The notes beneath the pieces are model-generated. The model saw nothing but the letters and a program-made list of their open reading frames with translations, was not told the DNA's origin and made no database searches. A stretch of DNA of 64,000 nt from NCBI GenBank assembly GCA_017436955.1, contig JAFSCD010000016.1:1-64000 (forward strand), written 5' to 3'. The translations under genes and the position numbers were made by a program. Origin of the DNA: Oscillospiraceae bacterium (GTDB lineage: Bacteria > Bacillota > Clostridia > Oscillospirales > Oscillospiraceae). Of the stretch, positions 53,736 to 62,384 are shown piece after piece (the first letter of the stretch is position 1; each line of letters begins with the position of its first letter).

Positions 53736-55481
53736 ATGAAACTGTTTCCGCAACCGAAAAACGTTACCCTGCTGGAGGAGACCTCCGGCAGAGAAGTTCT
53801 GAAAAATCGCCAAAATGTGGTAAATTCCGCACTGGGCGAGGAGGAATATATCCTGCGCATCGACGCCGCCGGCATCACCGTGGAGGCATCCTGCGACAAG
53901 GGCTTTTATTATGCCGATCTGACGCTGGAGCAGCTTCTGCGCCGGCAAGGTCAGCAGGTAAAGCACTGCGTGATTCACGATTTTCCGGATTTTGCCCAGC
54001 GCGGCGTGATGATGGATCTGGGCAGAAACCATGTGCCCACTTTGGAAAATCTGAAGCGGATCGTGGACATCCTGTCCAAAGTGAAGATCAACCATTTTGA
54101 ACTGTATTTTGAGGGCTTCCCCTTCGCTTACGCCTCCCATCCGAAGGTATGGAAGAACAAGGATGTGCTGACGCCTGCCGATATTCAGGAGCTGGATGCC
54201 TACTGCAAGACCAAGTTTGTGGAGCTGGTGCCCTGCCTCAACGCCTTCGGTCACATGAAGCACTGGATCCAGCGCGATGAATACCGGGATCTGGCGATCA
54301 CGCCCGATGATCCCAACGGCTATAAGATGCCCTGGGGCTACGAAAAGGGCTTCTCCACCCTGGATCCCGACAAGCCCGGCTCCTGGGAGCTGACAAAGAG
54401 CCTGTTTGATGATCTGCTGCCCTGTTTCACCGCGGATATCATCAATATTTGCTGCGACGAGACCTTTGAGATCACCGAAAAGGCCAAGGAAGGCAAGAAT
54501 CCCACCCGGGTCTATCTGGATTACGTGCTGCGGATCTACCGTTACATCAAATCCCAATATCCGGAGAAGACCCTGCTGTTCTGGGGCGATATTATCCAGC
54601 GCCATCCGGAATTCTTCGATGAGATCCCCGAGGATCTGGTGCCGATCCTGTGGGCTTACGGCGAGGAATCTCCCTCCTTGGAGACCTGCCAGGAATACAC
54701 CAAGGCGAAGCAGTATTACATCTGCGGCTCCACCAATACCTTCTGCACCATCGCCGGTAAGACCGGCGTGATGATCGGCAATACCAACACCTGCACCACC
54801 AACGGCAAAGCCACCGGCGCCGTGGGCTATCTGCAGACCAAGTGGCAGGATCTGGGCGGCTGGGACGAGACCTGCGTTTCCTACCCGGGCTTCATTTACG
54901 GCGGCGTCCAGAGCTGGAACAGCGAATATAAGCACGACATTGTCCCTTATCTGAACGAGTATGTATTCTGCGACGCGGCGGGGCTGATGGCGCAGATCTC
55001 TATGGAGCTGGGCGACTTTTACCACTTCGACCCCAAGCACTGGTACAACGGCAACGGCATTATCCGGACGCTGTACTACGATCAGCTGATGAATGAGGAT
55101 CACGATCTGGATTTCTGCAATCTGCCGCCGCTGGATATGGCATATTTCGACAAGGTGGAAGCCCACGTTGCCAAGTATATGCGGCTGCTGGAGCAGACGG
55201 ATATGGGCTGCGACGATGCGGCGCTTATCAAGGCGGAATACCGGCTGAATATGCGTATGCTGATGCATGGCGTTATGCTGGGCAAGTATAAGCTGCTTGG
55301 GCATACCGACCGGGAAAAGGCCTGGGAGTTGCTGGATGATATTGAGACCATTATGGCGGATTACCGTGCGCTGTGGCTGCAGCGGAACAAGAATATCAAC
55401 CTGGAAAATTCCATGTTCAAGTTCTACGAGCTGCGCCGGCAGTACATCGAGCATCTGGATCTGTACCGGGTGAAAGTGTAA
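53736..55481 (+). CDS. GH20-family beta-N-acetylhexosaminidase-like enzyme
   Basis: A 581-residue protein with no signal peptide. A small N-terminal domain (YILRIDAAGITVEASCDKGFYYADLTLEQLL) precedes the GH20 barrel: DFAQRGVMMDLGRNHVPTLENLKRIVDILSKVKINHFELYFE. The catalytic Asp-Glu pair expected in GH20 is D241-E242 (NICCDETFE). It would release N-acetylhexosamine from imported oligosaccharides, acting in the cytoplasm. CGGAGGG precedes the ATG. It lies between the transporter operon and the giant surface protein, which suggests an amino-sugar-containing substrate such as a host glycan. Confidence 0.82.
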   Translation: MKLFPQPKNVTLLEETSGREVLKNRQNVVNSALGEEEYILRIDAAGITVEASCDKGFYYADLTLEQLLRRQGQQVKHCVIHDFPDFAQRGVMMDLGRNHVPTLENLKRIVDILSKVKINHFELYFEGFPFAYASHPKVWKNKDVLTPADIQELDAYCKTKFVELVPCLNAFGHMKHWIQRDEYRDLAITPDDPNGYKMPWGYEKGFSTLDPDKPGSWELTKSLFDDLLPCFTADIINICCDETFEITEKAKEGKNPTRVYLDYVLRIYRYIKSQYPEKTLLFWGDIIQRHPEFFDEIPEDLVPILWAYGEESPSLETCQEYTKAKQYYICGSTNTFCTIAGKTGVMIGNTNTCTTNGKATGAVGYLQTKWQDLGGWDETCVSYPGFIYGGVQSWNSEYKHDIVPYLNEYVFCDAAGLMAQISMELGDFYHFDPKHWYNGNGIIRTLYYDQLMNEDHDLDFCNLPPLDMAYFDKVEAHVAKYMRLLEQTDMGCDDAALIKAEYRLNMRMLMHGVMLGKYKLLGHTDREKAWELLDDIETIMADYRALWLQRNKNINLENSMFKFYELRRQYIEHLDLYRVKV

Positions 55482-55488
55482 TATTTCC

Positions 55489-55520
55489 GGGCGCCGTCCT
55501 TTGGGACGGCGCCCTCTTTT
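55489..55520 (+). terminator. Terminator after the GH20 gene
   Basis: GGGCGCCGTCC pairs with GGACGGCGCCC and is followed by TCTTTTCTT. Confidence 0.9.
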
Positions 55521-55819
55521 CTTCCGCAGCCCGGGCACAGTTGAAAAATGCACAGCGATAATAGAAAAAGATAAAACTAATTTGCACAAACCAGTTTACA
55601 AAAAACGGGATTTGTGTTAGTATAAATAGACAATGGAGCAATAGCTGAAAAAGCGTCATTTGTGGAATTGTACATATATAAGTAAGAATTGCACAAATGC
55701 CCGTCAATTTGGCGGTGTAGCCGGAGCGAAATGTTCCAAAATCCGCAGGGACGGGACCTTGCGGAAACCACCAACGTAAAAAACGGTGTTCCCAGCCGTT
55801 AAAAAAAGGAGGAAAACAC
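55521..55819 (+). promoter_or_regulatory. Control region and structured leader of the giant surface protein gene
   Basis: TTGCACAAA is at 55582-55590 and 55689-55697; the sequence around the second (ATATATAAGTAAGAATTGCA) resembles 50084-50107 before the transporter operon. Downstream are stems TCCGCAGGG/CCTTGCGGA (about 55740-55764), GGAAACCACC/GGTGTTCC and AACGG/CCGTT, then AAAGGAGG before the ATG. No known riboswitch class was recognised. Confidence 0.5.
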
Positions 55820-58800
55820 ATGAAATCTAGCAAGCATATGTGGAAGCGCATTCTCAGCGCACTGCTGGTGCTGGTTATGGTTGCGGCGTTCATTCTGCCC
55901 AACATCCATGTCAGTGCTGCAGACACAGATGCCGACCTGTGGATCGATCCTGTCAACGGTAGCGATACCAATGACGGTACCACAGAAGCAACCGCACTGA
56001 AGACCATTCAGGCTGCCAAGACCAAGGCGGCAGAGCTGAGTGAGTCCAAGGACGTCGTCGTTGTCCTGAAGGCAGGCACCTACGACGCTTCCGAGACCAT
56101 CGTCTTTGGTGAGGCTGATTCCGGCAAGAACGGTCATACCATCACTTACCGCGCTGCATCCGGCGATGAGGTCATCATCTCCGGCGGCACCAGCCTGGAT
56201 GGTTGGACCCTGCACGATGCTGATAAGAATATCTATGTGACCGACGTCCCCGCAGGCAGCGAGCTGGCTCGCTCCTTCTATGTGGACGGCAAGGTCCAGA
56301 CCATGGCTTACATGGAGCAGAGCCCCATTGACTGGCAGGTTCTGTCCTCCGGCGGCTATCGGTCTCCCTATGTCAGCAGCGCCGACAATCACGAGTACCT
56401 GATCCTGGATCTGGGCGAGGACAAGCTGATTTCCGGTCTGACGCTGTACGCCGGCTCCGAAAGAGCCCAGGACGGCAACGCTGCTGCATTCCCCAAGGAC
56501 TTCACCATTCAGACCTCTTCCGACGGTGTTCATTGGTACACCCAGGCCGAGGAAACTGATTGCGAAGCTCCCATCGCAAGAAGCGCCAAGGCATTTGAGT
56601 TCCCCGCTGTGGGCGCCCGCTACATCAAGCTGGATGTTACCGAGCTGGGTAACGCACCCCGTGGCACCGAGAAGTACCACCTGGCTCTGTCCGAGATCCT
56701 GGTTGGTCTGTCCGGCAAGGAGAACAAGCTGAACCTGAATCTGGTACAGCACGTCAATTTGGACACCCCCATCAAAACCAAGAGCGGTGTCGAGCTGACC
56801 GCTAACGAAGGCTACGTTATCGATCTGGGTGTTGATCCCGTTGTGCTCGCCGGCATCGCTCTGAATGCCGCTGCTCTGAACGGCGTCCGTGCTGACCTGA
56901 AGATCGAAGTCAGCGCCAACGGCTCTACCGATTGGGTCACTGTTCTGAACAGAAAGAACTATACCTTTGAAACCACCAACGACGTCACCTTCAATCCCAC
57001 CGTGGGCACCGCTGTCCGCGTAACCCTGGGCGTTGCGGCAACTGCCGATATGAAGGTTTACACCACCGCTTCTCTGGAAACCTCCGGCTATGATGCTGCT
57101 GGTCAAAATGGCGGATACCTGATCGACGGTAATTTCTCCAGCGTCTACGAAGGCCCCAGCTCCATGACGCCCGTTATCAATGAGGGTGACATCATCATCG
57201 ACCTGGGCTCCATCCAGGATGTTGGCGCAGTTCGTCTGTACCCCACCTATGACAACGGCAAGGCTGTCGGCTACCTGAAGGCTGCCCGTATTCTGACCTC
57301 CAAGGATGGCGCCGAGTGGACCACCGCTCTGGAGCTGGCTGAGATCGATCAGCCCGAATTCGGCGCACAGCTGCTGCTGTTTGCCAAGGGTGCCAAGGCA
57401 CGGTACATCAAGATCCAGCCCCTGCTGGTGACCGAGGTTGGCGGCAACTATCGCCTGCAGCTGCAGGAGATCGAGATCGTTCCCACCAAGGTCGAGGTCA
57501 ATGAGAACGAAGGCCCCCAGATCGGCTACAAGAATGTTTACACTCCCGTTTCCCTCAGCGGCGCTGTTCCCTCTCTGGGTTACTTTGAAGACGTAAATGA
57601 CCTGGTCATGAGCAAGTTTGTTGATTCACAGAGAGAAGATGTTACCACTCCCGGCGAAGAGGCTGGCTGCATCATCGATAAGAAGGCAAACTCCCACGGC
57701 TGGTCCGGTCTGTTCAACATGGGCAACCTGGTCGCTCACGGTGGTACGAAGGTTCCTGCTTTCCTTCTGTCCTTCGGCGCTGCAACTCCCATCAACACTA
57801 TTGACATCGTCATGGATAAGGACATCTGGGGCGCACCCCGTGATTACGAGGTCCAGGTCTTTGACGGCACCCAGTGGATCACTGTTGCTGAGGCAACTGA
57901 CGCTGCCTGGACTTCTCAGAACTACTCCATCCATGCCGAGTTCGAGACCATCAATGCAACTGTTGCCCGTATCCTGGTTTACGATCTGTATATGCCCGAC
58001 GGCACCTATCCTGAAGACGCTGACACCAACGCAGCTGTGTATAACACTCGCTTTATCCTCAACGAGTTCAATCCTCAGCTGATGACCAAGGTCCCCTATG
58101 AGATCGAAGTCAACACCGACGCTGACACCGTTGAGTACAACGAGATTACGCTGACCAAGGACAATGTTGTTGGCCTGGGCTACTACAGAGGCAGCGACAG
58201 AACCGAGATCATCCCCTACTACACCGGTTATAGCAACGATACCAACGGCGTCCTGATGAAGAATGCTGCTGCCGCTATTTTCGACGGCAACGAGGAAACC
58301 TACGGTGGCGCCGGCGCACAGCAGTATCAGTGGATTCCTCCCGTTGGCGGCAATGTTCCCACTCTGCTGGTGGATCCTTCCTTGAGCAATAGCGGCAATC
58401 CCGTCCTCATCAACGCCATCGAGCTGGTCGTTCGTGAAGATGGCCGCAACGCTCCTTACGATTATGTGATCGAGGTCAACACCTCCGCAACCGGCGACAA
58501 CTGGGTCACCATCGCGGAAGAGGTTGAGAAGGACTGGAGCATTGGCAACAAGGTTACCTACAGGTTCCCCGCCATGGAGATCTATCAGGTACGCGTGGTT
58601 TCCACCTTCACCACCCCCGATGCAAACATTCCTCTGGAGAACTGCTACGGCTCTGTTTACACCTCCCTGCAGCTGGCTGAGCTGTCCCTGCTGAACATCA
58701 ACGATCCCACCAACCCTGTTGCTGACAACCTCTGCACCCAGGGTACAAAGGCTTCCGGCAATCTGGAATACAACATCACTTCCGTTACCGCGAAGAATGA

Positions 58801-61800
58801 CAACACTGACTTTGTTTACAACGCAAACAAGGCTGCTGACGGCTACATCGATCCCGTTAACGAGAACGGCTTCTATGTTCCCACCAAGTACAACTTTGAC
58901 GAGCTGTGGCATCCCGAGTACGTTGAGATGCACACTCTGTATCTGTGGTACCACAACGTTCAGCACTTCACCGGCGCGTCCGGTGACGGCACCGAGATCT
59001 ATCTGGAGACCGGCCTGATGCCCACCTGGGTTGCCAACGACTACTTGTTCATCGACAGCGTTGGCGAGTGGTACATCGACCGCGACACCAACAAGATCTA
59101 CTACAAGGCTGACGGCACTATGGACGGCAAGGAAGCCATCCTGCCTCTGGCTGAGCAGATCATCCAGATGGACTATGCTTCCAACATCAAGTTTGAAGGC
59201 ATCACCTTCTCTCACGCCACCTGGACGCACATGAGCACCGAGGCGTACAATGACCAGCAGGCCAACTGCTACTATGACGGCTCCAAGTGGATCCAGGTTC
59301 CCGGCAGCATCCTGCTGACCGGCTGTGAAGCCATCACCTTCGACGACTGTGACTTTACCAATCTGGGCCCCGCTGCGGTCAAGATCAAGTCCACCGGCGA
59401 CAAGACCTCCGATGGCAACAGCATTATCAACAGCCGCTTCCATGACATCGGCTTCGCCGGCGTCATCGTTGGTGAGGTTTACGGCCACCACGGCTACCAG
59501 AGCTATATGCTGGTCAAGAACACCACCATCAAGAACAACTACTTCACCCGCGTTGGTCTGGAAATGCGTGACTCCCCCGCGATCATCGCTACCTACACCA
59601 ACGGCACTGTGATCGAGCACAACGAAATCGCTTACTGTCCCTACACCGGTATCTCCACTGGTTGGGGTTGGGACTCCGAAGAATTCGGCACTACTGGCTA
59701 TAACAAGAACCAGAAATTCCTGGATGAGGTTGGCAATAACAAGGTTATTTACAACTACGTCCACGATACCGGTAAGAACAACCGCGACGGCGGCTCTATC
59801 TACAACCTGGGCTCCTCCAAGGGCTCCGAGGTCGCTTACAACTACATCTACAACAGCTGGGACGGCGACGATGTTTACGAGAACGGTCTGTATCTGGACC
59901 AGGGCTCCGCACACATCGAAGTCCACCACAACGTTGTTGGCGAGAATGTGGGCTACTGGATGCACCAGTGGATGTCCACCATTCACGACAACGTCTGGCA
60001 CGATAACTACTATGTCGAAACCAAGGCTCGTGATAACGGCACCAACAACACCGCTTACGACAACACCAAGGTCGTCGATATGGACGAGATGATGACCTAT
60101 CCCGAGGCTGTGGAGATCATGAACAACGCCGGTCTGCTGGATGAGTCCGTTAAGGACGGCGTATGGGAAGGCTTCGCTCCCATGCACGATATGGTTCAGG
60201 AATTCTGGCCCGGCGAGAACTCCAGATATATGGAGCCCGATTGGGGCTGGCAGGATGTTGCCATCGCTGGCCAGGTCGGCAGAACTCTGTACGACTCCAT
60301 CAAGAAGACCGTTAACATCAACGTTAAGGAAGACACCGATCTGACCGCTCTGGCTCTGATCTTCACTCTGTACGACGGCTGGACCTGCGACAAGGCTTCC
60401 GGTTCCGTTCAGGACTTCTCCGAGTCTGTTGTTTACACTCTGTCTGACGGCAAGGGCAACACGGTTGAGTGGACTGTCAATGTCAAGAAGCAGGTGGACT
60501 CCGGCGGCGAGATCCCCGGTGAGGAGATCGACCTGGGCACCATCATCGCAGGCTATGAGCCCGGTCAGTGGACCGTGGATCCCGTTGGCGGCAGCGCAGC
60601 AGCCGGCGTCCTGCACTTCAATGATTACTCCGGCTACACCGCACAGTACTTCGGCGACAACACCATCTTCCTGTTCGACCTGAACATCGACGTGGATGGC
60701 AACAGCGGCATTTCCGCGATCTCCCTGAACAACCAGGATCCCACTGTGGACTGGTCCAATGGCTCTACTGAGTACATGATCAACTTCTACCTGGATTCCA
60801 TCGAGGTTCAGAAGTTCGTCGGCGGTCAGCGTACCGTTTACTACGGCGAGCAGGCAGACCATGTTTCCATGTACGGCACTCTGCCCAACCACTTCTTCAC
60901 ACCCGGTGAGGTTCACAGCATCAAGACCGGTGCTATCAACACCGATGACGGTGGTGTCCGCCTGTTCCTGTACATCGACGGCAACCTGGTATTCGACTTC
61001 GTCGATACCGACGAGCCCATCCGTGACGGCGGTCACTTCGCAGTTTACGGCGTCAGCCAGATCATCTCCCTGAGAGGTCACACCGGTATCGACACCACTC
61101 CCGATCGCTCCGAGCTGGATTGGGCTCTGTATGTGGTTGACTCCCTGAACGTTCTGGACTACAAGCAGGAGACCTGGGGCAACCTGCAGACCGCTATCGT
61201 TACCGTTAACGAGATCCTGGCTTCCAACGGCGGTGTTACCCAGGCTATGGTGGATAACTGCACCGAGCTTCTGTGGGATGCACTGAATGCTCTGGAGCAG
61301 GTCGACGGCACTGCCGGCGCCATCATCCCCGAGCGTCCTCTGGAGCCCGGTGAGATTGACTGGTCCGCATTCGACGAGGCCTACAATATGCTGTACACGA
61401 TGGATTGGACCCAGTACACCGATGACTCCATCAACGCACTGTTTGCAGTGATCGATGAGATCGATGCGATCATTTACGGCGGTGAAGAGCTGACCCAGGA
61501 AGATGTTGATGCACTGACCGAGATGCTGGTCGATGCCATCAATGCCCTGGAGCCCATCGGCGGCCAGCTGCCTTCCGTTGACAGACCCGAGGGCCTGGAT
61601 TACACCTACATCGACGCAGCTCTGAAGGTTGCCTTCAGCGCTACCGAGGAGAACTATTCCGCAGCTACCTACGCTGCTCTGCAGGAAGCGATCGCCAATG
61701 CCTACGAGGTTATGAGCAATCCCGATTGCACGCAGGCTGAGGTCAACGCGGCTTACATCGCTCTGGTGAACGCCATTGAGGATCTGGTCTACATCGGCGA

Positions 61801-62065
61801 CGGCCTGCAGCCCATCATTCCTCCCATCAAGGTACCCGGCGCCGACGAGAACGACCCCGAGACTCCTGATGACGGCGACAATGACACTCAGGTGCCCGGC
61901 GGCGACAACACCGGTGACGACAACACCAATGTTCCCGACGATGGCAACCTGCCCGGCAAGACCGGCGACGACTTCGCAATGGTCACTCTGATCGTTCTGC
62001 TGGTTGTCGGTGTGGCTGGCGCGGCTGCAGCAGTGATCCTGCTGAAGAAGAACAGCGCCCGCTAA
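55820..62065 (+). CDS. Giant cell-surface right-handed beta-helix protein with discoidin-like, lectin-like and FIVAR-like modules
   Basis: 2081 residues. A signal peptide (about 1-34, cleaved near VSA-A) is followed by the first part of a beta-helix (ADLWIDPVNGSDTNDGTTEA, about 37-160). Then come several F5/8 type C (discoidin) domains (about 170-980; for example EYLILDLGEDKLISGLTLY), after which the beta-helix resumes (about 1030-1420: GEWYIDRDTNKIYY, FEGITFSHATW, NRDGGSIYNLGSS). The helix style recalls GH141-like enzymes. Next are an Ig-like segment (about 1495-1560), a concanavalin-like domain (about 1575-1755), three FIVAR-like helical bundles (about 1760-2010), a Asp/Asn/Thr-rich linker, LPGKTGDD (from L2044), one membrane helix and a basic tail (KKNSAR). 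It probably binds and degrades glycans at the wall; the activity is unproven. Confidence 0.85.
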   Translation: MKSSKHMWKRILSALLVLVMVAAFILPNIHVSAADTDADLWIDPVNGSDTNDGTTEATALKTIQAAKTKAAELSESKDVVVVLKAGTYDASETIVFGEADSGKNGHTITYRAASGDEVIISGGTSLDGWTLHDADKNIYVTDVPAGSELARSFYVDGKVQTMAYMEQSPIDWQVLSSGGYRSPYVSSADNHEYLILDLGEDKLISGLTLYAGSERAQDGNAAAFPKDFTIQTSSDGVHWYTQAEETDCEAPIARSAKAFEFPAVGARYIKLDVTELGNAPRGTEKYHLALSEILVGLSGKENKLNLNLVQHVNLDTPIKTKSGVELTANEGYVIDLGVDPVVLAGIALNAAALNGVRADLKIEVSANGSTDWVTVLNRKNYTFETTNDVTFNPTVGTAVRVTLGVAATADMKVYTTASLETSGYDAAGQNGGYLIDGNFSSVYEGPSSMTPVINEGDIIIDLGSIQDVGAVRLYPTYDNGKAVGYLKAARILTSKDGAEWTTALELAEIDQPEFGAQLLLFAKGAKARYIKIQPLLVTEVGGNYRLQLQEIEIVPTKVEVNENEGPQIGYKNVYTPVSLSGAVPSLGYFEDVNDLVMSKFVDSQREDVTTPGEEAGCIIDKKANSHGWSGLFNMGNLVAHGGTKVPAFLLSFGAATPINTIDIVMDKDIWGAPRDYEVQVFDGTQWITVAEATDAAWTSQNYSIHAEFETINATVARILVYDLYMPDGTYPEDADTNAAVYNTRFILNEFNPQLMTKVPYEIEVNTDADTVEYNEITLTKDNVVGLGYYRGSDRTEIIPYYTGYSNDTNGVLMKNAAAAIFDGNEETYGGAGAQQYQWIPPVGGNVPTLLVDPSLSNSGNPVLINAIELVVREDGRNAPYDYVIEVNTSATGDNWVTIAEEVEKDWSIGNKVTYRFPAMEIYQVRVVSTFTTPDANIPLENCYGSVYTSLQLAELSLLNINDPTNPVADNLCTQGTKASGNLEYNITSVTAKNDNTDFVYNANKAADGYIDPVNENGFYVPTKYNFDELWHPEYVEMHTLYLWYHNVQHFTGASGDGTEIYLETGLMPTWVANDYLFIDSVGEWYIDRDTNKIYYKADGTMDGKEAILPLAEQIIQMDYASNIKFEGITFSHATWTHMSTEAYNDQQANCYYDGSKWIQVPGSILLTGCEAITFDDCDFTNLGPAAVKIKSTGDKTSDGNSIINSRFHDIGFAGVIVGEVYGHHGYQSYMLVKNTTIKNNYFTRVGLEMRDSPAIIATYTNGTVIEHNEIAYCPYTGISTGWGWDSEEFGTTGYNKNQKFLDEVGNNKVIYNYVHDTGKNNRDGGSIYNLGSSKGSEVAYNYIYNSWDGDDVYENGLYLDQGSAHIEVHHNVVGENVGYWMHQWMSTIHDNVWHDNYYVETKARDNGTNNTAYDNTKVVDMDEMMTYPEAVEIMNNAGLLDESVKDGVWEGFAPMHDMVQEFWPGENSRYMEPDWGWQDVAIAGQVGRTLYDSIKKTVNINVKEDTDLTALALIFTLYDGWTCDKASGSVQDFSESVVYTLSDGKGNTVEWTVNVKKQVDSGGEIPGEEIDLGTIIAGYEPGQWTVDPVGGSAAAGVLHFNDYSGYTAQYFGDNTIFLFDLNIDVDGNSGISAISLNNQDPTVDWSNGSTEYMINFYLDSIEVQKFVGGQRTVYYGEQADHVSMYGTLPNHFFTPGEVHSIKTGAINTDDGGVRLFLYIDGNLVFDFVDTDEPIRDGGHFAVYGVSQIISLRGHTGIDTTPDRSELDWALYVVDSLNVLDYKQETWGNLQTAIVTVNEILASNGGVTQAMVDNCTELLWDALNALEQVDGTAGAIIPERPLEPGEIDWSAFDEAYNMLYTMDWTQYTDDSINALFAVIDEIDAIIYGGEELTQEDVDALTEMLVDAINALEPIGGQLPSVDRPEGLDYTYIDAALKVAFSATEENYSAATYAALQEAIANAYEVMSNPDCTQAEVNAAYIALVNAIEDLVYIGDGLQPIIPPIKVPGADENDPETPDDGDNDTQVPGGDNTGDDNTNVPDDGNLPGKTGDDFAMVTLIVLLVVGVAGAAAAVILLKKNSAR

Positions 62066-62084
62066 TCGCGAATAACGAAATCTT

Positions 62085-62118
62085 GGCAGGGTATGCTACG
62101 GCATACCCTGCCTTTTTT
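62085..62118 (+). terminator. Terminator of the giant surface protein gene
   Basis: GGCAGGGTATGC pairs exactly with GCATACCCTGCC across TACG, then TTTTTT. Confidence 0.95.
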
Positions 62119-62136
62119 GTTAAGAAAAAATGCCGT

Positions 62137-62235
62137 GCCTCCTCCTTTGGGGGAGGTGGCACGGCGTGAGCCGTGACGGAGGGAGTATCGTAAATTCGAA
62201 GCACACTCCCCCAGCTTCGCTTCGCTCAGCAGCCC
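62137..62235. repeat. Partial hairpin repeat related to family C
   Basis: CCTCCTCCTTTGGGGGAGG, then CACGGCGTGAGCCGTG, then GGAGGGAGT...ACTCCC. It is the same reverse half-element as at 42412-42490, with a fragment of a different right side (CAGCTTCGCTTCGCTCAGCA). Confidence 0.6.
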
Positions 62236-62332
62236 TGCCGGCCCGCGCCCCTTTTGTCTGCTTCGCAGACATTTTCCCCGCTAACGGGGAAATCTGCCCT
62301 CATAGAGGGGTCCCAGGTTGCGCAGCTTTTTC

Positions 62333-62360
62333 TTGCAAAACCCCTCATTCGTGCTACAAT
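62333..62360 (+). promoter_or_regulatory. Candidate promoter of the TIM-barrel isomerase gene
   Basis: -35 TTGCAA (62333-62338), 16-bp spacer, -10 TACAAT (62355-62360). Confidence 0.55.
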
Positions 62361-62384
62361 ATAATAAAGAAAGGGCTGATAAAA

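Noticed and set aside
55582-55697. TTGCAC within TTGCACAAA as a -35 element
   Set aside because: None of the four copies has a -10-like hexamer 16-18 bases downstream.
55577-56007. Minus-strand frames across the leader of the giant gene
   Set aside because: They cross the terminator, control region and signal peptide of the sense gene, with no credible start.
57626-61081. 1151-codon open frame antisense to the giant surface protein gene
   Set aside because: Low-complexity Val/Asp/Gly translation, no start context, no family feature; the sense strand has signal peptide, domains and anchor.
62130-62384. N-terminal extension of the TIM-barrel gene back to 62130
   Set aside because: The extension translates repeat and promoter DNA; homology-like sequence begins at TTG 62385 behind a ribosome site.
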